A DNA stretch of 8,976 nucleotides from Acidobacteriota bacterium (GTDB lineage Bacteria; Acidobacteriota; Thermoanaerobaculia; Gp7-AA8). The notes under the pieces were generated by a model. That model was not told the origin of the DNA. It did no database searches and saw nothing but the letters and a program-made list of their open reading frames with translations. The stretch spans positions 1,771 through 10,746 of the forward strand of contig QHVX01000069.1 in assembly GCA_003222375.1 (NCBI GenBank). Direction: 5' to 3'. Below are positions 1 to 6,914 of this stretch, piece by piece (the stretch's first letter is position 1; every line of letters begins with the position of its first letter). The position numbers and the translations under genes were made by a program.

Positions 1-1072
<1,072 letters not shown>

Positions 1073-1110
1073 GTCGGTGGGATATAGTACATGGCACTGG
1101 AGGTCGTCCA
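1073..1110. promoter_or_regulatory. Divergent intergenic region between xylG and the secreted-protein gene
   Basis: Only 38 bp separate the two divergent start codons, so any promoter for either gene must sit here or inside the opposing gene. A short AT-rich patch around 1082-1089 contains TATAGT on the plus strand and TACTAT on the minus strand, either of which could be a -10 hexamer. I see no convincing -35 partner for either, so a promoter is possible but unproven. Confidence 0.3.
1099..1103 (+). promoter_or_regulatory. Shine-Dalgarno site of the secreted-protein gene
   Basis: GGAGG lies 7 nt upstream of the ATG at 1111. It is the clearest ribosome-binding site in the window and fixes the start of the 202-residue gene. 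The other starts here have weak or no Shine-Dalgarno sequence. Confidence 0.7.
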
Positions 1111-1719
1111 ATGAAACGTCATGGAATCGTCCTTCTCGCGGCAGGTCTGCTCGTCCTTCCGAGTCTCCTCGCACAACATGCTCACTCCGGGACGTCGGCG
1201 AAAAAAGTGAGCGACTCCGAAAAGATCGCGGACGCCATGAGCGCCGCGCCGGCGGCGATCGCGAAGCACGCCACCATCATGGATTGGCCGGCCACGCCGG
1301 AGGGCACACCGCGTCAGCTTCGCGCCGGAACAAATGGCTGGGTGTGTTTTCCGAACTCACCCGCGGAATTCGGCGGAGCGTCGATCGAGGATCCGATGTG
1401 CCTCGATAAGGAATGGCAGGGGTGGGCGGATGCCTGGATGAAGAAGGCAACACCATCCGTCGGCGCGACCGGCATCGCCTACATGCTGAAGGGCGACAAG
1501 GGCGCCAGCAACTCCGATCCGTTCGCAACTGGCCCGACGAAAGACAACAACTGGGTCGTTTCGCCAGCCCACATCATGGTCCTCTATCAGGATCTGAAAA
1601 TGCTCGATGCGTTTCCAACCGATCCGAAGAGCGGCGGACCGTGGGTCATGTGGAAAGGCACGCCCTACGCGCACCTGATGGTGCCGGTGTCAGGAACAAA
1701 AGTCGCCAAGATGCCGTAG
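1111..1719 (+). CDS. Uncharacterised secreted protein, 202 residues
   Basis: I do not recognise a named family. The N-terminus (MKRHGIVLLAAGLLVLPSLLA, then QHA) is a typical Sec signal peptide with predicted cleavage near residue 21, so the mature protein should be periplasmic or exported. The mature part has only two cysteines, C79 and C97, which bracket a short segment and could form a disulfide. It is rich in tryptophan and glycine, with the stretches NGWVCFPNS (75-83), DKEWQGWADAWM (99-110), NNWVVSPAHIM (146-156) and GGPWVMWKGTPYAHLMVPV (175-193). These look like conserved-domain sequence, not random coding. A strong GGAGG supports the ATG at 1111. The gene sits head-to-head with xylG and tail-to-tail with xylF, opposite to both, and so interrupts what is normally a co-directional transporter operon. 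Its 3' end abuts a large palindrome. Nothing visible shows a function. Confidence 0.8.
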   Translation: MKRHGIVLLAAGLLVLPSLLAQHAHSGTSAKKVSDSEKIADAMSAAPAAIAKHATIMDWPATPEGTPRQLRAGTNGWVCFPNSPAEFGGASIEDPMCLDKEWQGWADAWMKKATPSVGATGIAYMLKGDKGASNSDPFATGPTKDNNWVVSPAHIMVLYQDLKMLDAFPTDPKSGGPWVMWKGTPYAHLMVPVSGTKVAKMP

Positions 1720-1724
1720 TCAGA

Positions 1725-1816
1725 TGGGCGACACCTTCGGTTTCCCCTTTCTTCTACTTGTTGGAGAAAAGACTCTACTTAGCGGAGAAAAAGGGGGAAA
1801 CCGAAGGTGTCGCCCA
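1725..1816. repeat. 92-bp palindromic element with an internal direct repeat (MITE/REP-like or bidirectional terminator)
   Basis: The outer arms, 1725-1747 and 1793-1816, are inverted repeats: 23 bases pair perfectly apart from one extra C in the right arm's C-run, and a few A/T pairs extend the stem inward. The loop of about 40 nt holds two copies of TCTACTTnnnGGAGAAAA, at 1753-1770 and 1774-1791, offset by 21 nt and differing only in the central three bases. The element begins 5 nt after the TAG at 1719 and ends 2 nt before the xylF stop at 1819-1821, so it is exactly the intergenic region of a convergent gene pair. It could stop transcription from both sides, although no T-tract follows either arm as in a canonical intrinsic terminator. 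I see no target-site duplication. Confidence 0.75.
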
Positions 1817-1818
1817 AT

Positions 1819-2850
1819 TTACTGGCCGTAGATCTCGGCGTGGGTGAAGTAGCCGTCTTTGATCACGGTTGAGTCGACGTTGCTCTTGTCGACCGCGATG
1901 GCCTCGATCAGGATCGCGGGCACATCCTTCTTTCCGTTGTTGATCTTGTCCTTCGTCTCGACAGGCTGTTTTTTCGCGAGCTTGATCGCCGCATCGACCG
2001 CGCCGAATGCGAGCGGCTGAATCGGCTTGTAGATCGTCATCGTCTGCGTGCCCTTGACGATGCGCTGCACGGCGTCCTTCTGCGCGTCCTGCCCGGTCAC
2101 CAGAACTTTTCCGGCGAGACCGGCCGCCTCGAGCGCCGAAATCGCGCCGCCCGCGGTGCCGTCATTCGAAGCGACGATCGCCTGGATCTTGTTTCCGGTC
2201 TTCGTCAATGCATCTTCGGTGATGCGCAGCGCTTCTTCGGCCTTCCACTCGCGCGCGAACTGCTCGGAGATCACTTTGATGTCGTGGCGGTCGATGGCCG
2301 GCTTGAGCACGTTCATCTGACCTTTTCGCAGAAGCAGTGCGTTGTAGTCCGTCGGCGAGCCGCCGATCAGCACGTAATTTCCTTTCGGCACGTGTTTCTG
2401 CGCGTAGTCGGCCTGCATCTCGCCGATCTTCTCGACCTGATGGGAGAGATAGAGATCGACGTCGGAGTCGCGGATCAGCCGGTCGTATGCGATGACCGGA
2501 ACGCCTTTGCGATGCGCGGCCTCGACGATCGACGCCGCGATCTCGCCGTTGTGCGGCGCCACGATCAAAACGTCGACGCCTTTGGTCAACATGTTGTCTG
2601 CCTGCTTGGTCTGCACGGCGTCGTCGCCGTTGGCGACCTGAACGTCGAGCGCAGCGCCGACTTCCTTCGCGCGCTGCTCGACCAGCCTCTTATCGCGCTG
2701 CCAGCGCTCCTCTTTGAGCGTGTCCATCGAGAAGCCGATGCGGACCGGCCCGCCATGCGGCGCGGCGGTCGTACCGCCGGCGGTCGATGTCTGCTCCGGC
2801 GCTTTCACGCAGGAGAGTGCAAGCAGCGCGACAACATAAAGTCTCTTCAT
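1819..2850 (-). CDS. xylF: XylF-like sugar ABC transporter periplasmic binding protein (putative lipoprotein)
   Basis: This is the substrate-binding component of a pentose/hexose ABC importer, acting in the periplasm and delivering sugar to a XylH/XylG-type membrane complex. The 343-residue product matches E. coli XylF as I remember it along most of its length: RIGFSMDTLKEERWQRDKR (37-55), GVDVLIVAPHNG (91-102), AYDRLIRDSDVDLYLS (121-136), GGSPTDYNALLLRKGQM (163-179), VASNDGTAGGA (226-236), TGQDA (252-256), GTQTMTIYKPI (267-277) and NNGKKDVP (304-311). I chose the ATG at 2850 because MKRLYVVALLALSC is a short export signal ending in a possible lipidation cysteine (C14); an upstream in-frame ATG at 2931 would place 27 charged residues before it. 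The lipobox (LALSC) is not ideal. The ATPase lies on the same strand but 747 bp away, beyond an opposing gene, and no permease is visible. Xylose specificity is inferred from similarity. Confidence 0.9.
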   Translation of the reverse strand: MKRLYVVALLALSCVKAPEQTSTAGGTTAAPHGGPVRIGFSMDTLKEERWQRDKRLVEQRAKEVGAALDVQVANGDDAVQTKQADNMLTKGVDVLIVAPHNGEIAASIVEAAHRKGVPVIAYDRLIRDSDVDLYLSHQVEKIGEMQADYAQKHVPKGNYVLIGGSPTDYNALLLRKGQMNVLKPAIDRHDIKVISEQFAREWKAEEALRITEDALTKTGNKIQAIVASNDGTAGGAISALEAAGLAGKVLVTGQDAQKDAVQRIVKGTQTMTIYKPIQPLAFGAVDAAIKLAKKQPVETKDKINNGKKDVPAILIEAIAVDKSNVDSTVIKDGYFTHAEIYGQ

Positions 2851-2878
2851 GCCGCTTTTTGTATCATTTCCGAGCCGC
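2851..2878. promoter_or_regulatory. 28-bp divergent gap between xylF and the GH18 gene
   Basis: The two ATG codons face away from each other with only 28 bp between them, and both genes begin with the bases ATGAAG, giving mirrored CTTCAT/ATGAAG ends. The middle is AT-rich (TTTTTGTATCATTT at 2856-2869). No Shine-Dalgarno sequence is evident for either gene. Promoters probably extend into the opposing coding regions, and joint regulation of sugar uptake and chitinase is possible. Confidence 0.3.
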
Positions 2879-3979
2879 ATGAAGCGAATAAGCGTTGCAG
2901 TCATCGGTTGCCTTCTGACCGCCTGCAGCACTCGATTGCCCGAGTCGCGCTATCGCATCATCGCGTACGTGCATCGGCGCGCCGACATCTATCGCATCAG
3001 CGCCGAGAAGCTGACACACATCAACTACGCGTTCGGAAAAGTGAGCGAGGACGGCGACGTCATCGTCGACGAGCGCAACGCGCCCGCGCATCTCAGTCAA
3101 TTGCAGGCGCTCAAGGCGAAGAATCCTAAACTGAAAGTGATTCTCTCGATCGGCGGATGGGGGGCCGACAACTTCTCGCTGGCGGCCTTCAACGCGACGA
3201 CGCGAAAGAGGTTCGCCGCCGGCGCGATCGCGTTGATCAAGCGATTCGCGCTCGATGGCCTGGACCTCGACTGGGAATACCCCGGCCAGCCGGGCCCGGG
3301 CATCATGTATCTGGCCGAAGACAAAGAGAATTTCACGGCGCTGCTGAAGACGCTGCGCGAACAACTCGACGCGCTCAGCGACGAACGCAGACGAACGGGC
3401 CGCGATCGTTACACGCTGTCGATTGCCACCGCCGGCGGCGTCTACTTTCAACACACGGAGATGGATCGCCTGCATCCGTACGTCGATTGGATCAACATCA
3501 TGGCCTACGACTTTGCCGGCGATTGGTCGAAGACGACAACGCACCACGCGGGCTTGTTCGGGCTGATTCCTTATCCGTCGGCAGAAGGTTTCGTCAAGCA
3601 GCATCTGGCGGCCGGCATCCCGTCGCGAAAACTCGTGTTAGGCGCACCTCTCTACGGCCGTGCGTGGTGCGGCGTCAGACCGACGAACAACGGACTGCAT
3701 CAACCTGTTGAAGACTACGTCGGTGGGTTCCCATACTCCGTGCTCGTGCGCGACTACATCGATCGCAACGGTTTCAAACGCCACTGGGACCGCTCCGCCC
3801 ACGCGCCGTTTCTGTGGAATTCGAAGTCGGGCATCTTCATCACGTATGAAGATCCGCAGTCCATGCGTGAAAAGGCCACCTTCGTGAAGCAGCACAACCT
3901 CGGCGGCGTGATGTATTGGGAGCACAGCGAGGATCCCGACGAAATATTGCTGACAACGCTGTACGAGACGTTGCGATGA
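2879..3979 (+). CDS. GH18 chitinase-like lipoprotein
   Basis: This is a glycoside hydrolase family 18 enzyme, expected to cleave beta-1,4-linked N-acetylglucosamine polymers by substrate-assisted retaining catalysis. The 366-residue protein begins MKRISVAVIGCLLTAC, and LLTAC is a good lipobox with lipidated C16, so it is probably membrane-anchored. The TIM-barrel motifs are present in order: SIGGWG (90-95); the catalytic DGLDLDWE (126-133) with both inner aspartates (D129, D131) and the proton donor E133; MAYDF (208-212) followed by DWSKTTTHHAGL as in chitinases; and GGVMYWEHSED (342-352), whose tryptophan usually floors the -1 site. All key residues are intact. No chitin-binding or FnIII module is attached. 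An ATG at 2849 would add ten residues before the signal; 2879 gives a normal lipoprotein leader. The stop overlaps the GH16 start as ATGA, so the two are probably co-translated. Substrates other than chitin, such as peptidoglycan fragments or glycoproteins, cannot be excluded. Confidence 0.93.
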   Translation: MKRISVAVIGCLLTACSTRLPESRYRIIAYVHRRADIYRISAEKLTHINYAFGKVSEDGDVIVDERNAPAHLSQLQALKAKNPKLKVILSIGGWGADNFSLAAFNATTRKRFAAGAIALIKRFALDGLDLDWEYPGQPGPGIMYLAEDKENFTALLKTLREQLDALSDERRRTGRDRYTLSIATAGGVYFQHTEMDRLHPYVDWINIMAYDFAGDWSKTTTHHAGLFGLIPYPSAEGFVKQHLAAGIPSRKLVLGAPLYGRAWCGVRPTNNGLHQPVEDYVGGFPYSVLVRDYIDRNGFKRHWDRSAHAPFLWNSKSGIFITYEDPQSMREKATFVKQHNLGGVMYWEHSEDPDEILLTTLYETLR

Positions 3980-4890
3980 TTGATCACCACAGAGAACACA
4001 GAGTACACAGAGAGCACACGCAATCCTTCTGCCTTCTGCTTTCTGCCTTCTGCCTTTTTGCAACGAGTTGCGCGACGCGACACGTTCTCTTCGACGATTT
4101 CGCCTACGCGAAGCCCGAGGATCTCGCGCAACATGGGTGGATCGTTCGAACGGAAGTCGGCTTCCCCGGTATCGTCGGCGCGGCCTGGGGAAAAGAGAGC
4201 ATCGCACTGATCGATTCGGACGTCCTGCGCATGACTTCAGTGACGAACGGACAGGGTGACGGGACGCGTCAGGCGCAAATTTGTCAGCAACGAAAATTTC
4301 TCGAAGGTACATACGCCGCGCGCGTTCGCTTCAACGATCAGGCCACTTCCGGACCGACCGGAGATCAGATCGTCGAGACCTTCTACTTCATCAGTCCGCT
4401 CAAAGCGCCAATGGATCCCGATTACAGCGAAATCGATTTCGAATATCTGCCTGACGGCGGATGGAATCACACCGGTCCGACGATCTTCTTCACGACCTGG
4501 GAAACATTTCAGATGGAGCCGTGGACTCAGGTCAACACTTCCACGAACCGTTCCGGCCCCCTGAGCGGCTGGCACACCCTCGTCGCGCAAGTGAACAGAG
4601 GCCTCGTTCGCTATTTCATGGATGGACAGAAGGTCGCGGAACATGGCGGCAAGTTCTATCCGGAGTCGATGATGTCGATCAATCTCAACTTATGGTTCGT
4701 TCGAACGGGGTTGATCCCCGGCACCGACGTCCGGCAGTGGGAGGAAGAGATCGACTGGGTTTACTTTCGCGGCGGATGGAATCAGAGCCCGCAAGCGGTC
4801 GAAGCGGCGGTCGCCGACTTGCGGCGGCGATCGATCCGATTCAAAGACACCGTGCCGGCGTCCGGGCTGACATCGCCGTGCAACTTCTAG
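3976..4890 (+). CDS. GH16 beta-glucanase-like lipoprotein with repeat-encoded signal peptide
   Basis: This is a glycoside hydrolase family 16 protein of 304 residues, expected to be a retaining endo-glycanase on beta-1,3 or beta-1,3/1,4-glucans or related polysaccharides. The catalytic signature ExDxE is intact as EIDFE at 152-156, with E152 as nucleophile and E156 as acid/base by family rule. The surrounding beta-sandwich stretches fit GH16: EGTYAARVRF (110-119), GWHTLVAQV (198-206), VRYFMDGQKVAEHG (211-224) and EEIDWVYF (257-264). The tail VEAAVADLRRRSIRFKDTVP resembles a GH16 subgroup I recall mainly from Actinobacteria. Translation starts at the ATG of an ATGA overlap with the GH18 stop. 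Residues 4-15 come from a 9-bp repeat, and the hydrophobic segment 17-28 comes from a 7-bp repeat, ending at a lipobox-like FATSC with C32. The upstream ATG at 3916 lies inside GH18 and is unlikely. The exact polysaccharide is unknown. Confidence 0.9.
   Translation: MIDHHREHRVHREHTQSFCLLLSAFCLFATSCATRHVLFDDFAYAKPEDLAQHGWIVRTEVGFPGIVGAAWGKESIALIDSDVLRMTSVTNGQGDGTRQAQICQQRKFLEGTYAARVRFNDQATSGPTGDQIVETFYFISPLKAPMDPDYSEIDFEYLPDGGWNHTGPTIFFTTWETFQMEPWTQVNTSTNRSGPLSGWHTLVAQVNRGLVRYFMDGQKVAEHGGKFYPESMMSINLNLWFVRTGLIPGTDVRQWEEEIDWVYFRGGWNQSPQAVEAAVADLRRRSIRFKDTVPASGLTSPCNF
3988..4012 (+). repeat. Tandem 9-bp repeat (CACAGAG core, three units)
   Basis: CACAGAG recurs at 3988, 3997 and 4006 with a 9-bp period, followed by a decayed fourth unit (CACACG at 4015). 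Because nine is a multiple of three, the repeat stays in frame within the GH16 gene and encodes HRE-HRV-HRE-HT. Similar CACAGAG-rich tracts occur, as I recall, as dispersed intergenic repeats in several bacterial groups. Here the tract overlaps the start of a gene. Confidence 0.85.
4025..4059 (+). repeat. Tandem 7-bp repeat (CCTTCTG, four units plus one decayed)
   Basis: CCTTCTG units lie at 4025, 4032, 4039 (with one C-to-T change) and 4046, followed by a decayed CCTTTTT at 4053. Read in the GH16 frame, the 7-bp period cycles through all three frames and gives the hydrophobic, Cys/Leu/Phe-rich run SFCLLLSAFCLF, which serves as the signal-peptide core. It resembles the short heptanucleotide tandem repeats known from several bacterial genomes. 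Confidence 0.88.
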
Positions 4891-6914
4891 TGCAGTTGGA
4901 AGGTGCCCTCGAGTCCTGACGCGGAACTCGGACCGATCCACACCTTGAATTCACCAGGTTCGGCGATCCAGCCGTGGTCGGACCAGAACTCGAGATCGTG
5001 GCGGGTAATCGTGAACTCGACGCGCTTGCTCTCTCCCGGTTGCAGCGCGACGCGCTGAAATCCCTTCAATTCCTTGACCGGCCTTGAAACGCTGGCGACC
5101 GGATCGCCGATGTACATCTGCACGATCTCCTCGCCTTCTCGATTGCCGGCATTCTTAATGGTCGCTGAAGCGGCCTGCGGCGTCACACGGATGTCGCTGT
5201 ACTCGAACTTCGTATACGTCAGGCCGAAACCGAACGGATAGAGCGGGCCAATTTCTGTGTCGAGATATTTGCTCGTGTACTTGTCCTTCGGATCCGGCGG
5301 CCGTCCGGTCGGCAAATGGTTGTAGTAGATCGGCACCTGCCCCGTCGCGCGCGGAATCGTGACCGGCAGCTTGCCACTCGGATTGACGTCGCCGAAAAGC
5401 ACGTCCGCGAGGGCGTGCCCACTTTCGGTGCCGAGGAACCAGGCTTGAACGATGGCCGGGACGTGTGCGGCCGCCCACGAAATCGCGAGCGGACGACCCG
5501 ACATCACAACCAGCACGACAGGCTTGCCGGTCGCGACGAGCGATTCGAGAAATTTTTCCTGATCGCCCGGAAGATCGATCGACGCGCGCGACGCGGCCTC
5601 GCCCGACATCTCGCGAGTTTCACCCAGGACGGCGATGATCACGTCGGCATCATCGACTGCGACGCTATCTCGAATGACCTCGCGAACTGTGACGCATTCC
5701 TCCGCCTTCCCCTGCGCCGACCACGGCCCGAGCATGTCGTGTTTCGAATCGGCGAGCGGGCCGACGACGGCGATTTTCCGTCCCGACTTCGGCAGCGGCA
5801 GCAAATCATTGTCGTTCTTGAGCAAGACCATCGACCGCTGCGCGACGCGGCGGGCAGCATCGCGATCGAGTGACAATGCGTCGCTTTCGTTCGACGTCGG
5901 ATGATCGAGCAGGCCGGCTTGATCCTTGATGCGCAGCACGCGCCGCACAGCGCGATCAACAACGGCCGGCGAAAGCTCGCCCTTGCGGACCGCTGCCGCC
6001 AGAGTCGAGTAACTGTTGTCCCGCATGTCCATGTCGACGCCGGCGGTAATCGCCTTTTTCGCTGCTTCCTGATTCGAGGCTGCGATGCCGTGGTGGATCA
6101 ATTCCGCAACGGCTTCCCAATCGCCGACGACGAATCCTTTGAACTTCCATTCTTTGCGAAGGATATCGGTCAACAGATGATGATTCGCGCTCGCCGGAAC
6201 GCCGTTCAGGCTTTCGAACGCCGACATCAGCGTCGCGACTCCGGCATCGACTGCCGATCGAAATGGCGGAAGATAAATCTCGCGCAGCGTTCTTTCCGAT
6301 ATCTCCACCGTGTTGTAATCGCGGCCTGCTTCGGCGGCGCCGTAGGCGGCGTAGTGTTTTGCGCACGCGAGGACGCCGTTGCTCTGAAAACCGCGCACAT
6401 ACGCCGCCGCCATCGCCGATCCGAGGACCGGGTCCTCCCCCGCTCCCTCCGCGATGCGGCCCCAACGCGCATCGCGCGCGATGTCGACCATCGGCGCGAA
6501 TGTCCAGTGAATCCCGGCCGCCCGCGCTTCTTTAGCTGCGACGCCCGCCGAAAGTTCCGCCAGTTGCGGATCCCACGACGACGCGATCGCCAGCGGGATC
6601 GGAAAAATCGTGCGGTACCCGTGAATGACGTCGTATCCCACGAGCAGCGGGACCTTTAGACCGCGCTGCATCTGATTGACTTGCTCGACGCCGCCGGAGT
6701 TGAGAATCGATCCGACCAATCCTTTTTCCAGCGCGGGAGCGAATTCCGGTTGATCGGGAACGAGCTGCGTGAGTTGCCCGAGTTTTTCCTCGAGCGTCAT
6801 GTGCTGCAGGAGCTGCTCGACGCGCTGCTGCGCATGCGCTGTGAATGTAAAGAGCAGAATGCAAAGACAGGCAATCGCTCTCTTTCCGACTTGCCTGCTT
6901 GCCGCAGACGACAA
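4887..6914 (-). CDS. bglX: GH3 beta-glucosidase, BglX-like, periplasmic
   Basis: This is a family 3 glycoside hydrolase of 675 residues, expected to release terminal glucose (or a related sugar) from beta-linked oligosaccharides in the periplasm. It follows E. coli BglX as I recall it: EEKLGQLTQL (42-51), GYDVIHGYRTIFPIPL (93-108), RWGRIAEGAGEDP (150-162), AKHYAAYGA (185-193), nucleophile D265 in FVVGDW (261-266), VAQRSMVLLKND (357-368), GPLADSKHDMLGPWSA (385-400), probable acid/base E439 in SGEAASR, FGDVNPSGKLPVTIPR (507-522), YPFGFGLTYT (559-568), and a C-terminal FnIII-like domain from about 570. The start is a TTG at 6914; the upstream frame has no ATG or GTG before a stop, and the TTG gives a proper signal peptide ending AHA before QQ (28/29). 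E. coli BglX is 765 residues; a gap of about 47 residues lies between TVREVIRD and VIIAVLGE. The 5' end overlaps the CapA gene on the opposite strand and the 3' end overlaps GH16 by 4 bp. Confidence 0.94.
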   Translation of the reverse strand: MSSAASRQVGKRAIACLCILLFTFTAHAQQRVEQLLQHMTLEEKLGQLTQLVPDQPEFAPALEKGLVGSILNSGGVEQVNQMQRGLKVPLLVGYDVIHGYRTIFPIPLAIASSWDPQLAELSAGVAAKEARAAGIHWTFAPMVDIARDARWGRIAEGAGEDPVLGSAMAAAYVRGFQSNGVLACAKHYAAYGAAEAGRDYNTVEISERTLREIYLPPFRSAVDAGVATLMSAFESLNGVPASANHHLLTDILRKEWKFKGFVVGDWEAVAELIHHGIAASNQEAAKKAITAGVDMDMRDNSYSTLAAAVRKGELSPAVVDRAVRRVLRIKDQAGLLDHPTSNESDALSLDRDAARRVAQRSMVLLKNDNDLLPLPKSGRKIAVVGPLADSKHDMLGPWSAQGKAEECVTVREVIRDSVAVDDADVIIAVLGETREMSGEAASRASIDLPGDQEKFLESLVATGKPVVLVVMSGRPLAISWAAAHVPAIVQAWFLGTESGHALADVLFGDVNPSGKLPVTIPRATGQVPIYYNHLPTGRPPDPKDKYTSKYLDTEIGPLYPFGFGLTYTKFEYSDIRVTPQAASATIKNAGNREGEEIVQMYIGDPVASVSRPVKELKGFQRVALQPGESKRVEFTITRHDLEFWSDHGWIAEPGEFKVWIGPSSASGLEGTFQLH

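Noticed and set aside
1725..1816. Canonical Rho-independent terminator
   Set aside because: The stem is long and the loop about 40 nt, with no T-tract immediately after either arm; termination is possible but the standard pattern is absent.
2851..2931. Upstream in-frame start at 2931 for the XylF-like gene
   Set aside because: It would put 27 extra residues before an otherwise normal export signal and extend into the GH18 gene.
2864..3604. 246-codon minus-strand open frame opposite the GH18 gene
   Set aside because: It is Arg-rich shadow sequence without motifs, and the GH18 frame is unambiguous.
3916..3975. Upstream in-frame start at 3916 for the GH16 gene
   Set aside because: It lies wholly inside the GH18 coding region; the ATGA-coupled start at 3976 is typical.
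3985..4059. Possible CRISPR array at the tandem repeats
   Set aside because: Units are 7 and 9 bp with no spacers between them, so these are simple tandem repeats.
3638..4312. Minus-strand frames containing VLCVLCG/VFSVV-like runs
   Set aside because: These are reverse-strand translations of the CACAGAG and CCTTCTG repeats; they cross the GH18-GH16 junction and show no domain.
6769..6858. Upstream in-frame start at 6769 for the CapA gene
   Set aside because: The added 30 residues are Cys/Ser-rich shadow of the GH3 coding region; the ATG at 6859 gives a sensible leader.
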